A stretch of DNA of 57,732 bases from Clostridia bacterium (GTDB taxonomy: Bacteria > Bacillota > Clostridia > Oscillospirales > CAG-272), in the NCBI GenBank assembly GCA_017412675.1, contig JAFPWV010000230.1, positions 1 to 57,732 of the forward strand, given 5' to 3'. The notes beneath the pieces were generated by a model. That model did no database searches. It was not told the DNA's origin and saw nothing but the letters and a program-made list of their open reading frames with translations. Within the stretch, counting starts at the first letter, position 1; the number at the start of each line of letters is the position of its first letter. Made by a program: the position numbers and the translations under genes. Of the stretch, positions 24,850-33,227 are shown in pieces.

Positions 24850-26942
24850 CGGATCACCAGCTTTCTGCATCCGGTCCCCGTGAGAGCGGCGCTTCGTTCA
24901 TCCGGCTGATGGCCGCCGATCCAGAGGACGACGGAGCCGTCGGGCGCGCATCTCGTGCCGTCTTCGAGAACGGCGGAGACCCAGTATTTCGGAATATCGA
25001 GCGTGACAGTCTTCTCTTCCCCGGCGTCGAGGTCCGCGGCGGCAAGTCCGCAGAGCTGGAAGTTCGGGGTCGGGGTGCGGCTGTCGGTGTACTGCGCGTA
25101 GATCTGAACCTTCTCCTGCCCGGCGCGATCCCCGGTGTTCTTCACCCGGACGGAAACGCGGTAGGCGGAATCACACTCGGCGTCGAGGGATTCGCCGGAA
25201 TAGGCAAACGCGGTATAGGAGAGGCCATAGCCGAAGGGCCAGAGCGGTTCGGTGCGGAGATAGCGGTAGGTGCGGCCCTCCATCGCGTAGTCGGTGAATG
25301 CCGGGAGCTCGTCGTCCGCACGGTAGAACGTGACGGGGAGGCGTCCGCTCGGGCTGTAAACGCCTGCGAGCAGCTCCGCGACGGCAAGTCCGCCCTGCGC
25401 GCCCGGGTACCACGCGTCGATGATGGCATGGGCCTTCGACGTGATCTTCTCCCCGAGGTCGATCGCAGAACCCGCCATGAGGATCACGACCACATCGCGG
25501 CAGACGTCGCAGATCTCCTCGGCGAGGTCGATCTGCGTTTTCGGGAGCTTCAGGGTGACCTTGTCGCCGTCGTTGAAGTATTCGTTCCGCGTGCCGTTCT
25601 CTTCCCCTTCGATGGTGCAGTCGAGGCCGAGCACGAGGACGGTCAGGTCCGCTTCCTTCGCGTAGGCGACGCCCTCGGAGCGCATGTTGGCGAAGCCGCC
25701 CCAGTCGCACTGCTTCTCACGCCAGATATTCGAGCCCTTCGCGGCGCGGATCTCGGCGTTCGGGAACACGCGGCGCATCCCCTCGACCGGGGTGACATAT
25801 TCGGACGCCATGCCGTTGTAGTTGCCCTCGAGCGCGACCTGGTTCATCGCGTTCGGACCGATGACGGCGATGGTCTTCGCGGTCTTCGGATCGAGCGGGA
25901 GGAAGCCGTCGTTCTTGAGGAGGACCATGGCTTCGCGGGCTGCTTTGAGGTTGAGGTCGCGGTGTTCACGGCAGTCGAGCTTCGAGAGCGGGACGTCCGC
26001 CCAGGGACGGTGCTCCTCAAATTCGCCGAGCAGGACGCGGATCGAATAGAGCTGGACGGCCGCGTCGGTGATCTCTTCCTCGGTGATGAGGTCCTGTTCA
26101 TAGGCCTCGACGAGGTGGCGGAACGCGTCGCCGCAGTTGAGCTGGCATCCGGCTTTGAGTGCCGCGGCCGCCGCGCCTTCGATGGTCTCGGTGAAATGGT
26201 GGTTCGCCCAGATATCGTTGATCGCGCCGCAGTCAGAGACGAAATAGCCGTCGAAGCCCCACTTGCCGCGCAGAACGTCCTTGATCAGCGGCATCGCGCA
26301 GCAGGGGTAGCCATAGAGGCGGTTGTATGCGCCCATGACGCCGCTCACGCCCGCTTTGACCGTCCACTCAAAGGCCGGAAGATAGGTCTCCCAGAGGTCG
26401 TGTGCGCTGACGACGGCGTCGAAGGTATGGCGCAGCGGCTCGGGACCGGAGTGCACGGCAAAATGCTTCGAGCAGGCGGAGGCTTTGAGGAATTCGCCCG
26501 TTCCCTGCAGACCGCGGACGTATCGCATCCCCATCTGCGCCGTGAGGAACGGGTCCTCGCCGAAGGTCTCCTGTCCGCGTCCCCACCGGGGATCCCGGAA
26601 GATGTTGATGTTCGGCGTCCAGTAGGTCAGGCCCTTGTAGATGTCGCGGTCGCCCCACTCGACGCTCTTGTTGTACTTCGCGCGCGCTTCGGTGGAGACC
26701 GCGTCGCCGACCGTGCCGATCAGGTCGGGATCGAAGGTGGAGGCGAGCGCGATGGCGTGCGGGAAGACGGTGGCCATACCGGACCGGGCGACGCCGTGGG
26801 AGGCTTCGTTCCACCAGTTGTACTCCCGGATGCCGAGACGTTCGATCGCGGGGGAGTTGTAGAGAAGCTGGGAAATCTTCTCCTCCACGGTCATCTGCCC
26901 GACGAGCGCGCGCGCTCTTTCCCTGGCTTTTTGCATGTTCAT
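24846..26942 (-). CDS. GH3 glycosidase, probable beta-xylosidase or beta-glucosidase
   Basis: The 698-residue protein has both GH3 domains. The N-terminal TIM barrel shows EYNWWNEASHGVA, FRDPRWGRGQETFGEDP, CSKHFAVHSGPE and GFDGYFVSDCGAI, where the last aspartate is the nucleophile. The C-terminal sandwich domain (VLLKNDGFLPLD onward) and a fibronectin-like end (GYGLSYTAF) follow. YNWWNEASHGV is frequent in xylosidase-like GH3 members. There is no signal peptide, so it is cytoplasmic. Its pairing with xylB supports xylo-oligosaccharide use, but substrate is inference. Confidence 0.93.
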   Translation of the reverse strand: MNMQKARERARALVGQMTVEEKISQLLYNSPAIERLGIREYNWWNEASHGVARSGMATVFPHAIALASTFDPDLIGTVGDAVSTEARAKYNKSVEWGDRDIYKGLTYWTPNINIFRDPRWGRGQETFGEDPFLTAQMGMRYVRGLQGTGEFLKASACSKHFAVHSGPEPLRHTFDAVVSAHDLWETYLPAFEWTVKAGVSGVMGAYNRLYGYPCCAMPLIKDVLRGKWGFDGYFVSDCGAINDIWANHHFTETIEGAAAAALKAGCQLNCGDAFRHLVEAYEQDLITEEEITDAAVQLYSIRVLLGEFEEHRPWADVPLSKLDCREHRDLNLKAAREAMVLLKNDGFLPLDPKTAKTIAVIGPNAMNQVALEGNYNGMASEYVTPVEGMRRVFPNAEIRAAKGSNIWREKQCDWGGFANMRSEGVAYAKEADLTVLVLGLDCTIEGEENGTRNEYFNDGDKVTLKLPKTQIDLAEEICDVCRDVVVILMAGSAIDLGEKITSKAHAIIDAWYPGAQGGLAVAELLAGVYSPSGRLPVTFYRADDELPAFTDYAMEGRTYRYLRTEPLWPFGYGLSYTAFAYSGESLDAECDSAYRVSVRVKNTGDRAGQEKVQIYAQYTDSRTPTPNFQLCGLAAADLDAGEEKTVTLDIPKYWVSAVLEDGTRCAPDGSVVLWIGGHQPDERSAALTGTGCRKLVIR

Positions 26943-26995
26943 GTCGATTTACCTCGCAGAATTGGAGTCATGGGTGAAATACTTCCGGAAACAGG

Positions 26996-28408
26996 TCATT
27001 CCTGCAGCTTCTTCGGCAGGATCAGGGCGCCTGCGACGGCGAAAATGAGGAGGACGGCGGCAACTGCGATCCCGGGGACAGGGCTGGCGGTTTTCGCCGG
27101 TGCGGATGGATTCCCGGCCGGGGCTGCGGGAGTCGGAGCGGTCTGTTCGGGCTCCTCGGCCGGCGCGTTCTTCAGGGCGCGGGCCATCGATTCGTAGTTG
27201 ACGAGCGCGTCCTTTTCGCTCTCCTCGTGCACGATGGTTTCCGTGACGATGCTCTTGGTCGCCTCGTCGGTCGAGCAGAGCACCACCTCGGAGATCTGGC
27301 AGCAGCCCGAGACACATCCGCCGTTGCGGAAGCGGACATAGCGGAAGGGCTGCGTATCCTCGACGGCGGCCGCGAAGTAGGTGAAGTCGACGTCCTGGAA
27401 GAAGCTCTCGTCGCCGGTCAGGATGTCGATCCAGTCGGAGCCGTTGGTCGAGCCCTGGATCTTCCACTCGTTGGGGTTTCTGCCGTGATAGGAGGAGTTG
27501 TCGTTTGCCGTCGCCATGATGACGCCGTCGATGACGGTCGCGGATTTGAGACGGGCGACGGATTTCATCGGGAAGGTCGACGTGCAGAATTTCGTCCCCA
27601 CGTTGTTGTCCCAGATGTTGTTCGGGCCTTCGTTGTGGTTGCCGTCCGTGCCGTCGCGGAACATGTAGGTTTTGATCGGGGTACGGTTGATGGATGCGGC
27701 AGCCGCTTCGAGGGACTCGAATCCCTCTCCGGTACCGCTCCCGCCGCCTGACTTCAGGGTGATGTAGGTCCAGGACGCGCTGTCGGTGTCGCATTCGCCG
27801 ATCTCGTCGGACCAGTTCCAGCGGTAGTCGAGGACCCCGTCGGGATTCGCGTCGTTGTACTGGAAGTCGACGAGGACCTGGCCGGCTTTCTTGAGATCGA
27901 TCATCGAGGGGACGTATTTGTATTCGATGATCGCGTGTCCGTCGATATCGAAGGAAAACGCCATTTCATAGTCCTTCGGGCCGTCGCCATTCAGCGCGTA
28001 GACGGATTTTCCGAGCGCGGGCGTCAGGGCGGAGCGGTTCTGGCCGACCGTCCATGTGGGGCCGAAGATCCCGGGCTCGTCGATGTATAAGTAAATGCAG
28101 TCGTTCAGCTCGCTGCCGGGCTCCGCCTCAAAGGTGAAGTCGTTGTCGATCAGCTCGAAGAGGAAGTAGAGCGCCTCGTCGTCCCAGAGAACGGAGACAT
28201 ACGCGAGGGAATTCGGCTGCTTTTTCCCTTCTCCGCCGGTGCGCCAGCTGAGTTTCTGGCGGTCCGCCTTTTTCCAGATCGGGTCGATCTCTCCGTCGAT
28301 CCACGGCGTACCGTAATAGACGTTCATTTTCTCGCCGATGGAGAAGACGGGGACGGCGGTGAGGAGCAGCAGCAAGACGGCGATGAGCGCCGCGCCGAGA
28401 CGTTTCAT
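26996..28408 (-). CDS. Surface protein with CBM9-like and F5/8 type C-like domains
   Basis: The 470-residue protein begins with a signal peptide (MKRLGAALIAVLLLLLTAVPVFS). A CBM9-like domain follows at about 30-220 (GTPWIDGEIDPIWKKAD, VSVLWDDEALYFLFELID). A discoidin-like domain lies at 240-375 (SYHGRNPNEWKIQGSTNGSDW and FRYVRFRNGGC). Then come a Pro/Ala-rich linker and a C-terminal membrane helix with the basic end PKKLQE. It probably displays two sugar-binding modules outside the cell while anchored in the membrane. First gene of the GH3-xylB operon, with its own TTGACA promoter. Confidence 0.85.
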   Translation of the reverse strand: MKRLGAALIAVLLLLLTAVPVFSIGEKMNVYYGTPWIDGEIDPIWKKADRQKLSWRTGGEGKKQPNSLAYVSVLWDDEALYFLFELIDNDFTFEAEPGSELNDCIYLYIDEPGIFGPTWTVGQNRSALTPALGKSVYALNGDGPKDYEMAFSFDIDGHAIIEYKYVPSMIDLKKAGQVLVDFQYNDANPDGVLDYRWNWSDEIGECDTDSASWTYITLKSGGGSGTGEGFESLEAAAASINRTPIKTYMFRDGTDGNHNEGPNNIWDNNVGTKFCTSTFPMKSVARLKSATVIDGVIMATANDNSSYHGRNPNEWKIQGSTNGSDWIDILTGDESFFQDVDFTYFAAAVEDTQPFRYVRFRNGGCVSGCCQISEVVLCSTDEATKSIVTETIVHEESEKDALVNYESMARALKNAPAEEPEQTAPTPAAPAGNPSAPAKTASPVPGIAVAAVLLIFAVAGALILPKKLQE

Positions 28409-28456
28409 GCGGGTAAAGATTCCTTTCGGTCCGTGATTTCATCAGTTGCCATTCAT

Positions 28457-28485
28457 ATTATATAAACTTTCCTCACCCGTGTCAA
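28457..28485 (-). promoter_or_regulatory. Promoter of the pentoside operon
   Basis: On the minus strand the -35 TTGACA (28480-28485) and the -10 TATAAT (28457-28462) have a 17-base spacer. Confidence 0.75.
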
Positions 28486-28513
28486 GGTTTTTTGTATGAA
28501 TTCGTCCGAAGCC

Positions 28514-28542
28514 TTGCTTTTTTTCACGGAAAGCGGTATAAT
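28514..28542 (+). promoter_or_regulatory. Promoter of the esterase operon
   Basis: The -35 is TTGCTT (28514-28519) and the -10 is TATAAT (28537-28542), with a 17-base spacer. It is divergent from the pentoside operon promoter. Confidence 0.6.
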
Positions 28543-28614
28543 GAAGAAAACATCAACCGGCCCGGGCGTTTTCCGTCTGATTCACACCACGCCGGGGATT
28601 GCGAGGGTTTTTCG

Positions 28615-29391
28615 ATGACCGAACGCGGCCTCTCCTACGGGCCTCTGCCCGCTCACAAGCTCGATTACTATCCCGCCGAAGCCCCTGCCGATTCTCCGCT
28701 CTTCGTCTTCTTCCACGGAGGCGGTCTCGAGGGCGGCGACCGGGGGAACGGCTCCGATCCCGTCTTCACACAGCTCGCCCGCCGCGGCATCAGCGTCGCC
28801 AGCGCGGACTACCGGATGTACCCGTCGGCGCGCTTCCCCGATTTCGTCAACGATGCCGCCCGATGCGCCGCGTGGTGCCTCACTCATCTCCCGCACCGGG
28901 GAATGGTGATCGGCGGATCGAGCGCGGGGGGATATCTCTCGATGATGCTCGCCCTCGCCGGGGATTACCTCGCCGTCTGGGGGATCGACCATCAAGACAG
29001 ACGCCGGATCGCCGGGTATTTCTGCGACAGCGGACAGCCGACTGTGCACTTCAACATCCTGCGCGAGCGGCACCTCGACACCCGGCTCATCCGCGTCGAC
29101 GAGGCCGCGCCGCTCTGGCATGTGAAGCCGGTGACCGATCCCGAAAAGCTGCCCCGCGTCGCGCTGATCGTCGCGGACAACGACATGGAGAACCGGCTCG
29201 AACAGAACCGGCTGCTGCGCCGCACGATGCTCCATCTCGGATGGCCCGCCGAAAAGGTCCCCTTCACTCTCATGGAGGGCTACGGTCACACGGGATACAA
29301 TTACGCCGCCGCCCCGGACGGATCCCTCGTCTATCCCCCGATGATCGAAGAATTTGTCCGCGCGTCCTGTGAGGCGGCGGAAGAAGAATAA
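28615..29391 (+). CDS. Alpha/beta hydrolase (esterase)
   Basis: The 258-residue protein has the HSL/BD-FAE-type oxyanion motif FFHGGGLEGGD (near residue 33) and the nucleophile elbow GGSSAGGYLS (serine near 101). DNDMENR and GYGHTGYN hold the probable acid and histidine near the end. It likely cleaves short-chain or sugar esters. ATG 28615 is used because GAGGG lies 7-8 bases upstream. No signal peptide is seen. Confidence 0.85.
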   Translation: MTERGLSYGPLPAHKLDYYPAEAPADSPLFVFFHGGGLEGGDRGNGSDPVFTQLARRGISVASADYRMYPSARFPDFVNDAARCAAWCLTHLPHRGMVIGGSSAGGYLSMMLALAGDYLAVWGIDHQDRRRIAGYFCDSGQPTVHFNILRERHLDTRLIRVDEAAPLWHVKPVTDPEKLPRVALIVADNDMENRLEQNRLLRRTMLHLGWPAEKVPFTLMEGYGHTGYNYAAAPDGSLVYPPMIEEFVRASCEAAEEE

Positions 29392-29411
29392 CAGACCGAA
29401 AGGAGTCCGCC

Positions 29412-30389
29412 ATGCATTTTCAGCTCATCGTTCAGAAGTATTCCCTCGGGATGCTCCTCTCCGCGCCCACGCCCGTCCTCGGCGGTTTCCTGCACACCAC
29501 CTACCGTCTCGACACCGCACAAGGGTCGTTCGCCGCGAAGGTCCTCAATCCCGCCGTGATGGCGCGGCCGGAGGCATATTCCAACATGATCCGGGCGGAA
29601 AAGATCGCGCGCGCCCTCTCCGCCGTCGTTCCCGCGGTCTGTGCGATCGAGGCGGACGGCTCCCCCCTCGTGCGGATCGGGGACGAATATGTCATGCTCT
29701 ATCCGTGGCTCACGTCGAAGCCCCTCTTCCCGCCGAAGCTGACGCCCCGTCACGCCGCCGTCGTCGGGGACCTGCTCGCAAAGATCCACACCTACGCGCT
29801 CGAGGCGGAGGAATCCCCTTCGGACAAGCCGGAGCCGAACGACTGGGACGCGCTTCGTGAGCTCGCCGAGGAGCGGGACGCGGACGCCGTCTGGCTGCCG
29901 GGCCTATGCGACGCCCTGCCCGATCTCCGGTCGATGGAGCGGGACGCGGCCATAGAGATCCCCGCAAAGCAGACCGTCGCCGGACACCGGGATCTCGATC
30001 CGAAGAACGTCCTGTGGAAGGGGCTCGAGCCCTCGATCATCGACTGGGAGGCGGCAGGTCCCGTCGACCCGGATGCGGAACTGCTCGACGCGCTGCTCTC
30101 GTGGGCGGATGACGGCCGGGGCAATCTCTCGCGGGAGATCGGGGAGGCCATGCTCGCGGCATACCGGGCACGTCGCAGCGATCCGGACGCCGACTGGGAA
30201 GCCCTCTGCGCCGTCTCCGCGAAGGGACCGCTCGACTGGCTCGCCTACAACATCCGCCGGGCGTCGGGGATCGGTGTTTCGGGCGATTCGGAGCGCCACG
30301 TCGGCGAATCGGAGGTGCAGAAAACCCTCCGGGTCCTCGCGCGGCGCCGGGAAGAGCTCGCCGAAATCCGCCGCTGGCTGGAGGGCTGA
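29412..30389 (+). CDS. Phosphotransferase of the APH/choline kinase family
   Basis: The 325-residue protein has the kinase-like catalytic loop GHRDLDPKNVLW (near 191) and the metal site IIDWEAAGPVDPDAEL. YRLDTAQGSFAAKVLNP at the N-terminus is the ATP-binding strand with its lysine. The RBS AAAGGAG is well placed. It starts 20 bases after the esterase gene and is followed immediately by an unknown gene. It is distinct from the APH gene at 22.4 kb. The substrate is unknown. Confidence 0.85.
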   Translation: MHFQLIVQKYSLGMLLSAPTPVLGGFLHTTYRLDTAQGSFAAKVLNPAVMARPEAYSNMIRAEKIARALSAVVPAVCAIEADGSPLVRIGDEYVMLYPWLTSKPLFPPKLTPRHAAVVGDLLAKIHTYALEAEESPSDKPEPNDWDALRELAEERDADAVWLPGLCDALPDLRSMERDAAIEIPAKQTVAGHRDLDPKNVLWKGLEPSIIDWEAAGPVDPDAELLDALLSWADDGRGNLSREIGEAMLAAYRARRSDPDADWEALCAVSAKGPLDWLAYNIRRASGIGVSGDSERHVGESEVQKTLRVLARRREELAEIRRWLEG

Positions 30390-30390
30390 G

Positions 30391-31014
30391 ATGGCGTCCA
30401 GGATCCTGCACCTCGCGGTCTCGGCTCTGCTCGAAAAAGCGTATGTCTTCCGCGATCCTGACCGACTGCATGTCGGATGCGTGATGCCGGACGCCTGCAC
30501 ATCGCGCGACGGTCATTTCCGCGTGAAGCTCGCAGACGGACGTCGGACCTACGCGCTCTCACGGTTCCGTGAACGGTACGGAGACCGGATGCGGAGCGAC
30601 GACCTCTATCTCGGGTACTATCTCCACCTCGCGGAGGACATGATCCACCGGCAGATCCTCTACGGCGAGCACCATTACGTCCCGACGGAGGACTACGTCC
30701 GGCGCCTGCACCGCGACTATTCCCTGCTCAATCCGCTCATCATCTCCCAATACGGGCTCCGCGACGATGTGCGTCTGCCGGACGGCTGGGAGGACGAGCC
30801 GATCGCGCGGGAGTTCTCCTTCCGGCTGCCGGAATTTCTCGACGAAATGCGGGGAGACTTCTCGATCCCGCCGAACGACGGGCCGTATGCCGTCTTCACC
30901 CCGGAGATCGCGGACGAATTCATCCGGCGCGCTGCGGAAGCGATGGCCGGGGAGATCGAAGCCATGCGGCGCGGGGAGACGACGATGGACGAGATCGCCC
31001 TCGCGTGGGGGTAA
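30391..31014 (+). CDS. Hypothetical protein, possibly zinc-dependent phospholipase-like
   Basis: The 207-residue protein is mainly helical. LYLGYYLHLAEDMIHRQ (near residue 70) with several histidines and acidic residues, and a start MASRILHLAVS, recall bacterial proteins of the zinc-dependent phospholipase C fold, but the match is weak. ATG 30391 lies one base after the previous stop codon; longer in-frame starts inside the phosphotransferase gene are unlikely. It is third in the operon and its role is unknown. Confidence 0.65.
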   Translation: MASRILHLAVSALLEKAYVFRDPDRLHVGCVMPDACTSRDGHFRVKLADGRRTYALSRFRERYGDRMRSDDLYLGYYLHLAEDMIHRQILYGEHHYVPTEDYVRRLHRDYSLLNPLIISQYGLRDDVRLPDGWEDEPIAREFSFRLPEFLDEMRGDFSIPPNDGPYAVFTPEIADEFIRRAAEAMAGEIEAMRRGETTMDEIALAWG

Positions 31015-31031
31015 CGCATATAATACCGTCT

Positions 31032-31264
31032 GGGCTGTCGCAAATAGGGCAAAAGTTTTCGTCCACCTTTTTCAAAAGGCGGCAGGGTCCAGGGGCAGCG
31101 CCCTGACCCGCACTCCGCAGAGTGCGGAACACCCAAAACTTCCAGAGAGTTCCTCTTTTTGGTTCTTTTTCTCCTCGATAAAGGAGAAAAAGAACGCAGA
31201 AAGCGCTGTGTAAAGAGAACGGCTGTCGCATTTCTCCGTTTCTTGGAGTTCATGTGACAGCCTC
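31032..31264. repeat. Dispersed MITE-like repeat with GGCTGTCGCA termini
   Basis: The ends are inverted: GGGCTGTCGCA at 31032 and TGTGACAGCC at 31253-31262. A third copy of GGCTGTCGCA lies inside at 31221. The body holds an 8-bp hairpin CCGCACTC/GAGTGCGG and a 13-bp hairpin GTTCTTTTTCTCC/GGAGAAAAAGAAC. The right part resembles the right end of the element at 39278-39578 (TTCTCCGTTTC...GGAGT before the terminal repeat). It contains no gene and fills the gap between the operon end and the PadR promoter. Confidence 0.65.
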
Positions 31265-31302
31265 TTTTTATTGTTTTCTCATCATTTTCTCATGAATACC
31301 CC

Positions 31303-31331
31303 TTGACACACAATACTATGCGTGATATAAT
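31303..31331 (+). promoter_or_regulatory. Promoter of the PadR operon
   Basis: The -35 TTGACA (31303-31308) and the -10 TATAAT (31326-31331) are separated by 17 bases. ATAC and GTAT-like elements around the -10 may be the PadR site. Confidence 0.75.
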
Positions 31332-31353
31332 ATGCTGCGAAAGGAGGTATGGT

Positions 31354-31671
31354 ATGGACATTCAGATGAAACGCGGACTCCTCGAAGCGGCGGTCCTCTC
31401 CGCGATCCGGGACTCGGATTCGTGGGGATATCAGATCATCAAGGACATGAAGCCCTACGTGGAGATCTCGGAATCGACCCTGTATCCCATTCTCAGACGT
31501 CTCGAAGCGTCGGGATGCCTGACCGTGCGGACGGAAGAATTCGGCGGACGGCTGCGCAAATACTACCACATCCTGCCGGCCGGTCGGGAACGCCTCGACG
31601 CCTTCCGGGAGGACTGGAAGGAAGTGCTCGCCGTTTATTCGTTTATCGTGAGGGAGGAGAAAACACCATGA
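31354..31671 (+). CDS. PadR family transcriptional regulator
   Basis: The 105-residue protein has the PadR winged helix (GLLEAAVLSAIRDSDSWGYQIIKDM, ISESTLYPILRRLEASGCL, RKYYHILPAGRERL). The RBS AAAGGAGG precedes ATG 31354; a closer ATG is out of frame. It overlaps the DUF1700 start by four bases. PadR/DUF1700/DUF4097 operons are widespread in Bacillota and are thought to respond to envelope stress, with the PadR protein as autorepressor. Confidence 0.92.
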   Translation: MDIQMKRGLLEAAVLSAIRDSDSWGYQIIKDMKPYVEISESTLYPILRRLEASGCLTVRTEEFGGRLRKYYHILPAGRERLDAFREDWKEVLAVYSFIVREEKTP

Positions 31672-32246
31672 CAAAAGCGGACTTTCTGAACGCGCTTGCC
31701 CACCGTCTCGGCGCGCTGTCAGAGATCGACATCGCCCGCTCGCTGGACTATTACGAAGAGATGATCGACGACCGCATGGACGATGGCATGACGGAGGAAG
31801 AAGCGGTCGCGGCGGCAGGTTCCCCGGAGGACGCGGCGCGGGAAATCCTTTTGAACATCCCGATCCCGCCGCCGGATCCCGCCCCGGTGAAGCGCAAGCC
31901 GGACGGCGGACGGATCCTTCTCCTGATCCTCGCCTCGCCGCTCTTGATCGTGTACTTTGCCCTCGTGCTCTGTCTTCTCGCCGTGCTCTGGTGCGTCCCG
32001 ATCGTCGTCTGGGCGCTGTTCGTCTCGGCGGCTGCCGCGGCGGTCGGCGGGATCATCGCGGGAGCCGCGTCGATCGCGGAAGGCAATCTCCTGCACGCCG
32101 CGTTCTATCTCGGTCTCACGCTCGCCGGCATCGGACTTGCGGTCCTGCTCTATTTCGCGTCCGCCGCCGTGACGAAGGCGTTCGCGCGCCTGACCGTGCT
32201 CATCGTGAAGGGAGCCGTCGCTCCGCTTCGCAGAAAGGGGGCCTGA
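31668..32246 (+). CDS. DUF1700 (HAAS) membrane protein
   Basis: The 192-residue protein starts with the cytoplasmic HAAS helical domain (FLNALAHRLGALSEIDIARSLDYYEEMIDDRMDDG and EEAVAAAGSPEDAAREIL). Three to four hydrophobic spans follow a proline-rich linker at residues 65-75. It probably passes an envelope signal to the PadR repressor or partners the DUF4097 protein. GGGAGG is its RBS. Confidence 0.9.
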   Translation: MTKADFLNALAHRLGALSEIDIARSLDYYEEMIDDRMDDGMTEEEAVAAAGSPEDAAREILLNIPIPPPDPAPVKRKPDGGRILLLILASPLLIVYFALVLCLLAVLWCVPIVVWALFVSAAAAAVGGIIAGAASIAEGNLLHAAFYLGLTLAGIGLAVLLYFASAAVTKAFARLTVLIVKGAVAPLRRKGA

Positions 32247-32249
32247 ACC

Positions 32250-33170
32250 ATGAAAAAAGCATTGTGCATCCTCGCCTTGATCCTGATCGTCGTGGGCGGC
32301 GCGCTCATGTTTGCGACGTTCCCGACGATGCTCGCCGAACACGAACAGGCCAAGGAGGAATACACCGTCGTTTCGGAAGCGCTGAAGGATCGCTATAAGA
32401 ACATCGAGATCCACGCGATCAACGCGGAGGTCACGGTGACGAATGCCGCGGACACAAGACCCGTCCTCGAAGCCAAGACCGATCCCGCTTACCGGGTCGT
32501 CGTCGAAACGAACGGCAACAATCTTGTCGTCAAAGAGATCGACACGCGGAAGTGGTATCAGAAGATCGGCGTCTTCTCTCCCAAGCCCGGAAAGATCGAA
32601 GTGCGGCTCGATGACGGCGTCTATGCGGAACTCGACGTCAGGAACACGAACGGCGACATCACCGTCAAAGCTCCCGAGCATACGGTATCGATCAAAGACA
32701 TCTACACGAAAACCGTGAACGGGGATACGAAGATCGAGATCCCCGGCGATTTCGTCACCTGCGAGAGCAAGAACGGCGATCTCAGCATCGTCATCGACCG
32801 GGGCGCCGATCAGACCCGCGGGACGACCAGCCTCGTGAAAGCAATGACGACGAACGGGAACATCAACGACAGCAGCATCGCGGCGAACAAGTCCCTGATC
32901 TCCGGAAACGGCAGGATCATGTCGTTCGGGACCTTCGGGATCCTCTACGGCAAAACGGTCAACGGCGACATCTGCCTCAACCGCGTCTTTGGCGAGAAAA
33001 TCACGGTCGAAAGCGTCAACGGCAAGATCACGGCGACCATCACGCAGCCGATGAAATACATCACCTCGACGAAGAACGGGCGGGTCAAGGTCCCCGAGAA
33101 AACGGGGGGCAACGCCTTTGAAGCGTCGACGACCAACGGGAACATCAGCATCGAGCTGGTCGGCAACTGA
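32250..33170 (+). CDS. DUF4097 beta-strand repeat protein
   Basis: The 306-residue protein has an N-terminal membrane anchor or signal segment (ALCILALILIVVGGALMFA). A regular series of short repeats of pattern (T/S)xNGxI/V follows: NTNGDI, TVNGDT, SKNGDL, TTNGNI, SGNGRI, TVNGDI, SVNGKI, TKNGRV and TTNGNI, about 15-25 residues apart. This is the putative adhesin-like beta-solenoid of DUF4097, exposed outside the membrane. It starts 3 bases after the DUF1700 stop and ends the operon. Confidence 0.9.
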   Translation: MKKALCILALILIVVGGALMFATFPTMLAEHEQAKEEYTVVSEALKDRYKNIEIHAINAEVTVTNAADTRPVLEAKTDPAYRVVVETNGNNLVVKEIDTRKWYQKIGVFSPKPGKIEVRLDDGVYAELDVRNTNGDITVKAPEHTVSIKDIYTKTVNGDTKIEIPGDFVTCESKNGDLSIVIDRGADQTRGTTSLVKAMTTNGNINDSSIAANKSLISGNGRIMSFGTFGILYGKTVNGDICLNRVFGEKITVESVNGKITATITQPMKYITSTKNGRVKVPEKTGGNAFEASTTNGNISIELVGN

Positions 33171-33175
33171 CGAAA

Positions 33176-33222
33176 AAGTCCCCCGGATCCTTCGGGAACC
33201 CGGGGGCAATTTCTGTTTTGCC
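33176..33222. terminator. Bidirectional terminator between DUF4097 and the NhaC-type gene
   Basis: CCCCCGG (33180-33186) pairs with CCGGGGG (33200-33206). A clear T run follows on the minus strand and a T-rich stretch on the plus strand. Confidence 0.75.
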
Positions 33223-33227
33223 GTTGT

